From contig PAMN02000005.1 of assembly GCA_002707335.2 (NCBI GenBank), forward strand, positions 1-17,582: a DNA stretch of 17,582 nucleotides. Reading direction: 5' to 3'. Made by a program: the position numbers and the translations under genes. The stretch comes from Methanobacteriota archaeon. GTDB taxonomy: Archaea; Thermoplasmatota; Poseidoniia; Poseidoniales; Poseidoniaceae. The notes beneath the pieces are model-generated. The model saw only the letters and a program-made list of their open reading frames with translations, did no database searches and was not told the origin of the DNA. Shown piece by piece: positions 1-6,942 of this stretch. Positions within the stretch are counted from its first letter, which is position 1. The number at the start of each line of letters is the position of its first letter.

Positions 1-102
1 CACGACGATCATGATGACCACGACGATCATGATGACCACGACGATCATGATGACCACGACGATCATGATGACCACGACGATCATGATGACCACGACGATC
101 AC
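1..102 (+). repeat. 18-bp tandem repeat encoding (His-Asp-Asp)n metal-binding loop
   Basis: Five identical 18-base units (cacgacgatcatgatgac) fill 1-90, and a sixth partial unit runs to about 101. Each unit encodes HDDHDD, using alternate His and Asp codons. The copies are identical base for base although many synonymous changes would be possible, so the expansion looks recent. The array starts at the window edge, so its true copy number is unknown. His/Asp loops at this place in ZnuA proteins are thought to collect zinc. Confidence 0.97.
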
Positions 103-645
103 AGTGACGAAGAAGATGGTATGGCATACGACCCACACAGTTGGTTAGACCCTGTTGCTTACAAGACTCAAGTGGAGGTTGTTCTTGGTTACATGATCAA
201 GGCATTCCCAGACGGTGAAAGCGACTTCACTGCTAACGCAGAGAAATTCATGGATGAATTAGATGACTTAGACGCTGAATACAGTGCTATACTTGCAGAC
301 GATGTCTGTCCTGACAAGTTAGTTGTCGCTAATCACAATGCGTATTCTTACATGGCACTAAGATATGACATGAAGTTCTTGACAGTACACGGATTAGACC
401 CTGAAGGAGAACCTTCTCCTGAAGATATTGTCAAAGTAGTTGACCATATCAAGGAAGAGAACATTGATGTTCTATTCATTGAAGAATACACCTCTGCAAG
501 TTCAGTGCAAAGCATAGTTGATGAAACCGGTGTTAGCATAGAATATCTATACACAATGGAAATGGCCCCAAGTGACAGCAGCCAGGATTACATATCACTA
601 ATGTACAAGAATTTGGAGAACCTTAAGTCTGGTTTAAGCTGTTAA
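1..645 (+). CDS. znuA: Zinc/manganese ABC transporter substrate-binding protein, ZnuA-like (5' partial)
   Basis: This is the C-terminal part (214 residues visible) of a metal-binding protein of the ZnuA/TroA cluster A-I family, which captures Zn2+ (or Mn2+) outside the membrane and hands it to the ZnuB permease. The frame is open from base 1, so the ATG at 121 is internal. The first 34 codons are a His/Asp-rich loop of HDD units, as found in zinc-specific members. Next comes DPHSWLDP (from 124), the usual metal-ligand segment, then ANHNAYSY with a second ligand His, and FIEEYTS, which holds the expected acidic ligand. The N-terminus with its signal peptide or lipobox lies outside the window. 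The protein ends in a Cys. The ATPase and permease genes follow on the same strand, which fixes the role. Zinc against manganese specificity is inferred from the His-rich loop. Confidence 0.92.
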   Translation, partial: HDDHDDHDDHDDHDDHDDHDDHDDHDDHDDHDDHSDEEDGMAYDPHSWLDPVAYKTQVEVVLGYMIKAFPDGESDFTANAEKFMDELDDLDAEYSAILADDVCPDKLVVANHNAYSYMALRYDMKFLTVHGLDPEGEPSPEDIVKVVDHIKEENIDVLFIEEYTSASSVQSIVDETGVSIEYLYTMEMAPSDSSQDYISLMYKNLENLKSGLSC

Positions 646-689
646 TCCCGATTGCCAATAATAAACACTTAGATGGGATGGGTGAAATT

Positions 690-791
690 ATGAGTTCGGT
701 TGACATTATACCAATCACATTGGTTGCAATCGCATTCACAATCGTAATTGGATACCTGTTTGTAGAATTTGTGAAGGCTAGGAAAGTTTAG
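690..791 (+). CDS. 33-residue single-helix membrane peptide in the zinc transport operon
   Basis: A short ORF lies between znuA and znuC on the same strand: ATG at 690, TAG at 789-791. A GGTGA motif at 681-685 sits 4 bases before the start, so a ribosome binding site is present. The product begins MSSVDIIP, has one continuous hydrophobic stretch at about residues 6-25 (rich in Ile, Val, Leu and Phe), and ends in a basic tail (KARKV). This predicts one transmembrane helix with the C-terminus in the cytoplasm by the positive-inside rule. I recognise no family. The position suggests a small accessory or stabilising subunit of the ZnuBC transporter, but that is inference. A chance ORF of this size cannot be excluded, although start, RBS and composition are all coherent. 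Confidence 0.6.
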   Translation: MSSVDIIPITLVAIAFTIVIGYLFVEFVKARKV

Positions 792-850
792 ATTGAAAAA
801 CTGCCCTAGTATTGACAAGCGAGTGTATTCTCTGCCGGACGTGATAATCT

Positions 851-1648
851 ATGGACGCAGTAGATATTACCCTAGGAACACCTGCGCTGGAAGTTGAAAA
901 TCTTACGGTTTTGAGATCTGGTAAAATCATTTTGAAGGATATTGATTTCAAAATTAACAAAGGCGAATTCGTTGCACTAGTGGGGCCAAATGGCAGTGGT
1001 AAATCCACACTGATGTTATCAGTTCTAGGAGTTTTAAAGGCTCAAGAAGGTAGCATTAAGATATATGGTAGTAGGCCAATGTCAAGGAAATTAAACGGAA
1101 AAATCGGATGGGTTTCTCAAGCAGCAGCCAACTTACCTAAAGAAATCAAAATAACAGTGCGTGAGTTAGTTAGTCTCGGAGTAGTTAACGCAACTAATCT
1201 GTTTTCTTTGAACATTAAGGATAGAAACAATGACATCGGCAATGCTATCAAAATGGTTGGCTTAGAAGAAGAGCAACATACTGACATTAGTCGTCTTTCA
1301 GGAGGTCAAAGACAACGTGCTGTAATTGCTAGAGCATTAGCATCAAACGCAGAATTCATAATGTTGGATGAACCACTTGTCGGGATAGATAGGGACGCAA
1401 GAAATTCATTATTGAAATTACTAGACATACTCTGTCACAAAGAAAATAAAACCATACTGATGGTTTCTCACGATTTGACCGCAATGCGACAAACCGCTCA
1501 CAGAATAATATACTTGGAAGAAGGAATAAGATATGATGGGATTTCTGAAGACTTTCCTGACTTTTCAACTCTTGCAGGTTTGAGAGGGATCGAACATGTC
1601 CATGACCATGATTTGTTGAAAACCGTCCAAAAAGGAGAGGAAGATTAG
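851..1648 (+). CDS. znuC: Zinc/manganese ABC transporter ATP-binding protein
   Basis: This 265-residue ATPase powers metal import with the ZnuB permease on the cytoplasmic face. It shows Walker A GPNGSGKS (residues 45-52), a Q-loop Gln at 90, the ABC signature LSGGQRQR (149-156), Walker B EFIMLDEP (168-175) and the switch His in SHDLTA (H207). Length and order match the ZnuC/MntB/TroB class. The C-terminal tail carries HVHDHD (249-254), a possible metal-contacting element in keeping with the substrate. The start at 851 gives a normal N-terminus (LEVENLTVL at 13-21). The TAG stop at 1646-1648 directly abuts the ATG of the permease gene, so the two are almost certainly translationally coupled. 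Confidence 0.95.
   Translation: MDAVDITLGTPALEVENLTVLRSGKIILKDIDFKINKGEFVALVGPNGSGKSTLMLSVLGVLKAQEGSIKIYGSRPMSRKLNGKIGWVSQAAANLPKEIKITVRELVSLGVVNATNLFSLNIKDRNNDIGNAIKMVGLEEEQHTDISRLSGGQRQRAVIARALASNAEFIMLDEPLVGIDRDARNSLLKLLDILCHKENKTILMVSHDLTAMRQTAHRIIYLEEGIRYDGISEDFPDFSTLAGLRGIEHVHDHDLLKTVQKGEED
1634..1640 (+). promoter_or_regulatory. Shine-Dalgarno site of znuB
   Basis: GGAGAGG lies inside the last codons of znuC, 8 bases before the ATG at 1649. It supports that start and the coupling of the two genes. Confidence 0.75.
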
Positions 1649-2560
1649 ATGGGACTTGGCACTTTTATTCATGATTTAGTGGCTCCTAGTATGGAAGCAA
1701 TTGCTCCTCTGATGCCTGGAGAAACATTTCCTATATTTTTCGAGATGGAAATGATGCAAAGAGCATTATTAGCATCAATAATGGTAACCGTAGTTGCTGG
1801 GTTCCTGGGAGTTTTCCTCCTAATTCAAAATCTTGCACTAATTGGAGATGGTCTTGCCCACGTTTCCTTTGGAGGAGTTGCTGTAGGAATTGTTTTAGGA
1901 GCATCGTCTCCGTTATGGTATGCATTATTGTTTAGCACGATTTCTGCAATTCTCATCTACGAACTGCAGTCAAGAGAGTTACTAACTGGTGATGCATCTA
2001 TCGCAATATTCCTTACTGGAATGTTAGCATTAGGACTTGTAATACTAAGAGTGGGTGGTGGAGGAATAACTGCCGACATTCACAGTTACCTTTTCGGAAA
2101 TTTATTGTTAATCGATAAAGATAGCCTAGATATGATTGCAATTATTACTTTAACATGTTTATGCATTCTCGCTGTGATTAGAAAGCCATTACTAGCATGT
2201 GCAATTGACCCTCTTGCTGCTAGAATCCAAGGTCTACCAGTAAGAGGAATCGGTTTATTGTTCAGTATAATCACAGCAGCTGTTGTTGTAAGTATGGTTC
2301 AAGTGGTTGGGACTTTACTTGTCACAGCATTGTTGGTAACACCTGCTGCAACTGCTCAGTTCGTAGGCAAAAGTTTCCGTTCTTGTATAATCTGGACTCA
2401 GGTTTTCGGATTAGCTTCTGTATTTGGTGGACTGTTAATTTCATCAGAAATAGGTTCTGGGAGCGGTTCAACTATTGCTCTATTTGCTGCAATCATTTTC
2501 GCTGTGGTCGCAATCTCAAAATCATTATCCAGTGTCTTGTATCCAACCAATGACAATTGA
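1649..2560 (+). CDS. znuB: Zinc/manganese ABC transporter permease, ABC-3 family
   Basis: This 303-residue integral membrane protein forms the transport channel for the metal delivered by ZnuA. After a short amphipathic N-terminus it holds a series of hydrophobic segments (about seven to eight). Among them are family-typical stretches such as LIQNLALIGDGLAHVSFGG (the conserved segment of ABC-3 permeases, about residues 57-75) and VGTLLVTALLVTPAATA near residues 220-236. Length matches ZnuB/MntC/TroC. Its start abuts the stop of znuC and has its own ribosome binding site. It ends 5 bases before the stop of a convergent thiolase gene, so it is the last gene of the operon. Confidence 0.94.
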   Translation: MGLGTFIHDLVAPSMEAIAPLMPGETFPIFFEMEMMQRALLASIMVTVVAGFLGVFLLIQNLALIGDGLAHVSFGGVAVGIVLGASSPLWYALLFSTISAILIYELQSRELLTGDASIAIFLTGMLALGLVILRVGGGGITADIHSYLFGNLLLIDKDSLDMIAIITLTCLCILAVIRKPLLACAIDPLAARIQGLPVRGIGLLFSIITAAVVVSMVQVVGTLLVTALLVTPAATAQFVGKSFRSCIIWTQVFGLASVFGGLLISSEIGSGSGSTIALFAAIIFAVVAISKSLSSVLYPTNDN

Positions 2561-2562
2561 GG

Positions 2563-2580
2563 GTTTCAATTCATTGAAAC
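2563..2580. repeat. Perfect 8-bp inverted repeat at the znuB/thiolase convergent junction
   Basis: gtttcaat (2563-2570) and attgaaac (2573-2580) are exact reverse complements separated by two bases. As RNA this could form a 7-bp stem with a 4-nt loop, on either strand. It spans the 5-base gap between two convergent genes and the last codons of the thiolase. No U-run follows on either side, so a classical intrinsic terminator is not supported. It could be an RNA 3'-end structure or chance. Confidence 0.5.
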
Positions 2581-3711
2581 TCGCATTGCAACCGCATTAC
2601 CGCCGCCTAAGCAAAGAGAAACAATCCCACTCTTAGCATTCAATCTTCGCATAACTCCTAACATTGTGATTAAACATCTAGTGCCGCTACTGCCCAAAGG
2701 ATGTCCTAATGCAACTGCTCCACCATGTAAGTTGAACCGTTCTTCTGGAATTCCTACTTCTTGGGCTACTGCACAGGATGCACTAGCAAATGCTTCATTG
2801 TGTTCATAAACGTCTATATCCAAAACATCAAGATTGGATCTCTCTAGTAACATTTTGATTGCTGGAACTGGCGCATACATTACTCTATGAGGCTCGACTC
2901 CTGCCGTGCAGTAGTCTTCTATGAAAGCAATTATTTCCCAACCCTGCTCAATAGCAAAGGCTTCGTCTGCGATTAATATTGAAGACGCACCATCGTTGAG
3001 AGTTGAAGCATTTCCTGCTGTGACCATTCCATCTTCTTGGAAAACGGCTCTTAGTTCACCAAGTTTCTCTGGAGTGGTACCTGGCCTTACTCCTTCATCA
3101 ATCGATAATTCTGGCATTGAGAAACGCTCCCAATCGAACCATCCGTTTTCCTCTGCTTGAGCCGCTTTATTTTGTGACCTAGCTGCAAATGCATCCATCG
3201 TTTCTCTGGAAATATTACATTCAGTTGCAACAATTTCTCCAGTGTTCCCCATGTGAACATCGTTGTAAACATCCCACAATCCATCGTGAACCATTGTTGA
3301 GATCATCTCTCTTTCTTCACCTGTTCTTTTCTCAAATTTTGGGGCATTTGTCATACTTTCCATGCCTCCAGCAATTATCGCTTTGTATTCTCCAGCACGG
3401 ATGCTGTTTGCGCCAATCATTGCCGCTTTTAGTGAAGAGCCACAGACTTTGTTGATTGTTGTAGCCGCTATACTATCGGGCAGTCCTGCCCCCAGTGCTA
3501 CCTGTCTTGCAGGTGCTTGTCCTGCACCTGCTTGCAGAACCTGACCGAATAACACTTCACCGATTACTCCGCTTTCTGGATTGATATTACAACGGCTAAG
3601 TAACTCTTTTACAGACCTTATTCCCAATTCGACTGCGGTTAAACTCGAGAGGCTGCCTCGGAATTTTCCGATGGGTGTTCGTGCGACTCCACAAATGGCT
3701 ACTCTCGACAT
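2566..3711 (-). CDS. Acetyl-CoA C-acetyltransferase / thiolase
   Basis: This thiolase-superfamily enzyme either condenses two acetyl-CoA to acetoacetyl-CoA or cleaves 3-ketoacyl-CoA. The catalytic residues are all visible in the 381-residue product: nucleophile Cys90 in NKVCGSS, His304 in the EHNEAFA loop, His337 in ALGHPLGSSG and Cys367 in CLGGGNA. The N-terminus (VAICGVARTPIGKFRG) and the GGMESM segment resemble bacterial and mitochondrial biosynthetic-type thiolases, not the archaeal thiolase that travels with HMG-CoA synthase and a DUF35 protein; neither of those is adjacent here. The start at 3711 (MSRVAI) fits the family. An upstream ATG at 3735 would add eight poorly conserved residues. 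The gene is convergent with znuB and divergent from rph. A role in fatty acid oxidation or the mevalonate pathway cannot be decided from this window. Confidence 0.9.
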   Translation of the reverse strand: MSRVAICGVARTPIGKFRGSLSSLTAVELGIRSVKELLSRCNINPESGVIGEVLFGQVLQAGAGQAPARQVALGAGLPDSIAATTINKVCGSSLKAAMIGANSIRAGEYKAIIAGGMESMTNAPKFEKRTGEEREMISTMVHDGLWDVYNDVHMGNTGEIVATECNISRETMDAFAARSQNKAAQAEENGWFDWERFSMPELSIDEGVRPGTTPEKLGELRAVFQEDGMVTAGNASTLNDGASSILIADEAFAIEQGWEIIAFIEDYCTAGVEPHRVMYAPVPAIKMLLERSNLDVLDIDVYEHNEAFASASCAVAQEVGIPEERFNLHGGAVALGHPLGSSGTRCLITMLGVMRRLNAKSGIVSLCLGGGNAVAMRVSMN

Positions 3712-3788
3712 GGTGTGGGGAAATAGACACATCACTTCAATATGCGCTTCGATAGAAGTGTTCTTGAATAGGATTTCATGGGAAGCAT

Positions 3789-4613
3789 ATGGCCAAGTTC
3801 AAGACCGAGTTGGAAACCGACCGTAATAACGACGAAATGAGAAATATCGACATTGAAATCGATTTTACTCCAAATGCACTTGCTAGCATATTATACAGGC
3901 AAGGTAACACTCACATTTTGTGCTGTGTCACAAAAGAATCAAGGATGCCTGGCTGGTTTCCAAAAGATACCCAAAAAGGCTGGGTACACGCCGAATATTC
4001 ACTTTTACCTGGTTCTACAGATTCGAGATTCAGAAGAGAAAGAAATGGTGCTAAGGGACGAACTCAAGAAATTGAAAGGTTAGTTGCACGATCTCTTAGA
4101 GGAGCAATTGATCTCGAAGCCTTAGGGCCTGTCGCTTTGACTGTTGATTGTGATGTGTTGAACGCAGATGGTGGGACAAGATGTGCGTCTATAACTGCGG
4201 CAAATATAGCAACTAGACTAGCGGTTAGAAGATTAATAGCAAATGGTGACTGCTTACCAATTGAAATGAGACCTACAAAAGAAGATAGAGATAATGGTTG
4301 GACTAAGCCAAAACTTACCGAAGAAGAGGCTATTGCGCATGAAAATCGAGTCATTCCAAATGACCTGTCTGCTATATCTGTTGGACTGATTGGAGAAGAC
4401 GTATATCTAGACCTCGATTACAATTTGGATTCTAATGCTGATGTAGATATGAATGTAGTAGGAACATCTGATGGAAAATTCGTTGAAATACAAGGCACTG
4501 GAGAAGAATCCACATTCTCATATGACGAATTACAAGCATTGATTGACATGGCAAGAAAAGGTTTGGCTCAATTATCTGAAATGCAATCGGCTGCTCTTGA
4601 CGGCATCGATTGA
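3789..4613 (+). CDS. rph: Ribonuclease PH, bacterial type (tRNA 3'-end phosphorolytic exonuclease)
   Basis: RNase PH trims the 3' end of precursor tRNAs using phosphate as the attacking group. The 274-residue product matches bacterial Rph more closely than archaeal exosome Rrp41: LLPGSTDSRFRRE (72-84), GRTQEIERLVARSLR (90-104), CDVLNADGGTRCASIT (121-136) and LDLDYNLDSNADVDMNVV (207-224). The phosphate-binding GTR (129-131) and the Asp cluster of the active site (D208, D214, D218, D220) are kept. About 25-30 extra, charged residues (roughly 157-190) lie where bacterial enzymes have a short loop. The start at 3789 is preferred because residues 10-20 (TDRNNDEMRNI) align with the usual N-terminal RxDGRxxDExRPV segment, although the DGR itself is lost. 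The next gene downstream is a tRNA, a fitting neighbour. Confidence 0.92.
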   Translation: MAKFKTELETDRNNDEMRNIDIEIDFTPNALASILYRQGNTHILCCVTKESRMPGWFPKDTQKGWVHAEYSLLPGSTDSRFRRERNGAKGRTQEIERLVARSLRGAIDLEALGPVALTVDCDVLNADGGTRCASITAANIATRLAVRRLIANGDCLPIEMRPTKEDRDNGWTKPKLTEEEAIAHENRVIPNDLSAISVGLIGEDVYLDLDYNLDSNADVDMNVVGTSDGKFVEIQGTGEESTFSYDELQALIDMARKGLAQLSEMQSAALDGID

Positions 4614-4625
4614 TAGCCGCAAGGC

Positions 4626-4635
4626 TTGAAATACA
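4626..4635 (+). promoter_or_regulatory. Possible TATA-like element for tRNA-Phe
   Basis: ttgaaataca is the only A/T-rich stretch upstream of the tRNA. Its centre is about 29 bases before the mature 5' end, a distance expected for an archaeal TATA box. It is a weak match, and read-through from rph is an alternative. Confidence 0.25.
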
Positions 4636-4659
4636 GAGGTTCGTGGAGCAAATACTCCC

Positions 4660-4735
4660 GGGTCAGTAGCTTAGCTGGGAGAGCGCCGCACTGAAGATGC
4701 GGAGGTCGCTGGTTCAAGTCCGGCCTGACCCACCA
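4660..4735 (+). tRNA. tRNA-Phe (anticodon GAA), CCA encoded
   Basis: A complete cloverleaf can be folded by eye. The acceptor stem GGGTCAG (4660-4666) pairs with CTGACCC (4725-4731). The D arm is GCTT/GAGC. The anticodon stem CCGCA/TGCGG encloses the loop CTGAAGA, which puts GAA at positions 34-36. A 5-base variable loop follows, then the T arm GCTGG-TTCAAGT-CCGGC. The discriminator is A (4732), and CCA is genomically encoded at 4733-4735. There is no intron. The gene lies 46 bases after rph, on the same strand, and may be part of the same transcript. Confidence 0.97.
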
Positions 4736-4778
4736 TTTGCTCTTGGCTGAATTTGTTTTAGTTGACCTATTTTAGTTG

Positions 4779-4786
4779 TTAAATTA
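4779..4786 (+). promoter_or_regulatory. Possible TATA box upstream of the membrane-protein gene
   Basis: ttaaatta lies in an A/T-rich stretch between the tRNA and the start at 4833. Nearby T-runs (4755-4758, 4770-4773, 4790-4794) could also serve as oligo-T termination for the tRNA transcript. Both roles rest on composition only. Confidence 0.3.
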
Positions 4787-4832
4787 GTATTTTTAGCACA
4801 TCATTCATTTGCTAGTTATCACTAGGGGTTTC

Positions 4833-6932
4833 ATGGCGTCTGAAGTTGATGATTCAATTTTGGAACAGACGCCAGATGAACCTGTTGAATCAAAGCCTGT
4901 AGACAAAGTAAGCAAGGAACTTGCAAATATCAGGAAAAGAAGGAATACTGACTCAAAAACAAGATTCCCTTCAGCCATCGAAGATTGGACACTGCTAGCA
5001 GGTATTGGTTATGGTGCAATGTATGCATTACTCATTTTCGGCATGTCTGCTGGAGTATTTGGAGAATCTACAAGTCTAGACCACTGGGCAAGTGGCACTT
5101 TCCTTGATAGTGGAGACCAATGTGAGGAATTGAAAGATACTCCTTGGATTCACGTTTATCCTGACAATGATATTGAGAAACTGAAAATAGCAGGGAAAAA
5201 TTTGGACGAAGGAATGGTTGTTGTAAATTGGACAATAACTGAAAAGGGTTCAACTGAATTCATCGAACAAGATGAGGTTCTTGACAATAATAAAGCAAGA
5301 GTGGACTTTGAAAAATGGTCAACAGGTGAATATGAAATTCAGATTTTAGTTCAAATTTATGAACTGGAAACTGACTTAGAAGAAAGAAATGATACTCTGC
5401 TAATCAACGGAACGAACACAATTTCTAAAACATTTGATTTTGAAATCACCACATCTGATAATGCTCTTGCATTCTTACCGTTTGTAGAGTCTGATGTCAA
5501 AAGAGAAGGACAACTTCTAGACCAAGGGCCTCGGTCTTGTTGGAGTGTTACCGATCTAGGAAATTGGGGATTTGTCCTAATGGGGGCTGAATTAGGTGGA
5601 GGTAGAGAGACTGCAATGCTGACCGGCGGTGCTGCAGGAATTCCAGCTTGGTGGATGGCTTTCGTGTCACTATCTTTGTCTGTAATCTCCCTATTCTTGG
5701 CATATCCAGTTATGTACAAACTCTACCATCAAGAAACTGACGACATGCTCTCTAGAACACACATCAAGAAAGTAGTAGTAGACGTCCTCAGAAATAACGA
5801 AAACCGATTGAAGATAAACATTGATTGGGACTTGTATAAGATAGAAGTTCGTGATTTGTCTATTGATATTATGGTTCCTTATTCCAACACCGATGGAACT
5901 TTTTCAGACATCAATGATGTAAGGTCTGAAATTCTAAAGGACATACTCGATGAATTCGCTTTATTCAGAGTTTACAAACCTGTGCAACTAACTGTAAGAT
6001 CTATTGGAGAAAACCAAGCAATCGATTTCGAAACAGGTGTTGGTGTTGGCAGTGGAATGGTTGATGAAGAGGAATCTGAAGAACAAGATTATACTGCCTT
6101 CTTTAGAGATTTACATTTACTATCTAAGGTTGAAGATGATGTAAGAGAATCTGTAAAAGGGTATTTCAGAGCTAATCCAGAGTTAATACTCCAAATGGCT
6201 ACTGTCACAAGTGAAGATTCGATTATATTCGTTAGAGTAGCCTACAAACCTAATCAGAGGTTCGCTTTCTTTAGATTCAAAGACTCAAATATTGATATTG
6301 AAAAGAATCTAAGAAAATTCATTTCAAGAGAGAATCCGGACTTAGTTGGTGTTCAGGAATTAATAGTAAAAGGTAGAAATTTAGTTTCAACATTAGCAGA
6401 TAGATCAGGAGCAGGTAGAGTAGAGAAGCATTCTGGTTCTTCATCAGAAGATATCCGTGTTGCAGCGGTTGCTAAACAAGATGGACTTGGGGGTAGAGTA
6501 CTACAAACTAAGTTGTTTGGTGATATTCTATCTACTGTTGAATATACTGCTAATGAAAAGAGAGAGATGATTAACAAGTGGGGATTCTGGGGATTGATAG
6601 TATTCGTTTGGATTCCATTTATGGCATCAGGAGTACTAGTAGGGGCAATGTTAGGCCTCTTATCAAGAATGAAATTCATGAGAGTATTATGGGCAACATT
6701 TGTTGGAGGAGCCGCAGCATCGCTTACGTGGGCTTACACAGCAGAAGGCATTGTAACCGTGATGCACAAATACAAACTCGAAGCTGCAATACCGATTGCT
6801 ATTATCGCATTTATTGGAATGGCATTCTTGCACATGCGTTCTACAAAAATCAGAAGACAGGCTGAACTATTCGAAGATACATTGTTGGATTCCTTCCACG
6901 CAGATATCAAAGAAAAGTATGGAAATCAGTGA
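4833..6932 (+). CDS. Large membrane protein: extracellular beta-rich domain, cytoplasmic domain and C-terminal small-multidrug-export-like helices
   Basis: The function is unknown. The product has 699 residues from ATG 4833, which has AGGGGT at 4824-4829; an in-frame TTG at 4809 has less support. The N-terminus (1-50) is charged and cytoplasmic. Helix 1 spans about 53-75. Residues 80-265 look extracellular: beta-rich, N-x-S/T sequons, Cys97 and Cys236 able to form a disulfide. Helix 2 is at about 272-297. A soluble cytoplasmic region (300-580) has alternating acidic and basic segments. Three more helices follow at about 583-607, 613-640 and 650-668, then a charged tail. The C-terminal helices (WIPFMASGVLVGAMLG, then FVGGAAASLTWAY) resemble the putative small multidrug export family (Sm_multidrug_ex). 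That match is from memory and moderate; the export function of the family itself is poorly established. mogA starts 10 bases downstream. Confidence 0.8.
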   Translation: MASEVDDSILEQTPDEPVESKPVDKVSKELANIRKRRNTDSKTRFPSAIEDWTLLAGIGYGAMYALLIFGMSAGVFGESTSLDHWASGTFLDSGDQCEELKDTPWIHVYPDNDIEKLKIAGKNLDEGMVVVNWTITEKGSTEFIEQDEVLDNNKARVDFEKWSTGEYEIQILVQIYELETDLEERNDTLLINGTNTISKTFDFEITTSDNALAFLPFVESDVKREGQLLDQGPRSCWSVTDLGNWGFVLMGAELGGGRETAMLTGGAAGIPAWWMAFVSLSLSVISLFLAYPVMYKLYHQETDDMLSRTHIKKVVVDVLRNNENRLKINIDWDLYKIEVRDLSIDIMVPYSNTDGTFSDINDVRSEILKDILDEFALFRVYKPVQLTVRSIGENQAIDFETGVGVGSGMVDEEESEEQDYTAFFRDLHLLSKVEDDVRESVKGYFRANPELILQMATVTSEDSIIFVRVAYKPNQRFAFFRFKDSNIDIEKNLRKFISRENPDLVGVQELIVKGRNLVSTLADRSGAGRVEKHSGSSSEDIRVAAVAKQDGLGGRVLQTKLFGDILSTVEYTANEKREMINKWGFWGLIVFVWIPFMASGVLVGAMLGLLSRMKFMRVLWATFVGGAAASLTWAYTAEGIVTVMHKYKLEAAIPIAIIAFIGMAFLHMRSTKIRRQAELFEDTLLDSFHADIKEKYGNQ

Positions 6933-6942
6933 GTTGTAAATA

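Noticed and set aside
1..102. Short regular repeats resembling a CRISPR array
   Set aside because: The units are directly tandem, have no spacers, are in frame and encode a His/Asp loop expected in ZnuA.
3490..3545. Repeated caggtgc/gcacctg segments that could form a hairpin
   Set aside because: They encode the conserved AGAGQAPARQ part of the thiolase; codon constraint explains the repetition.
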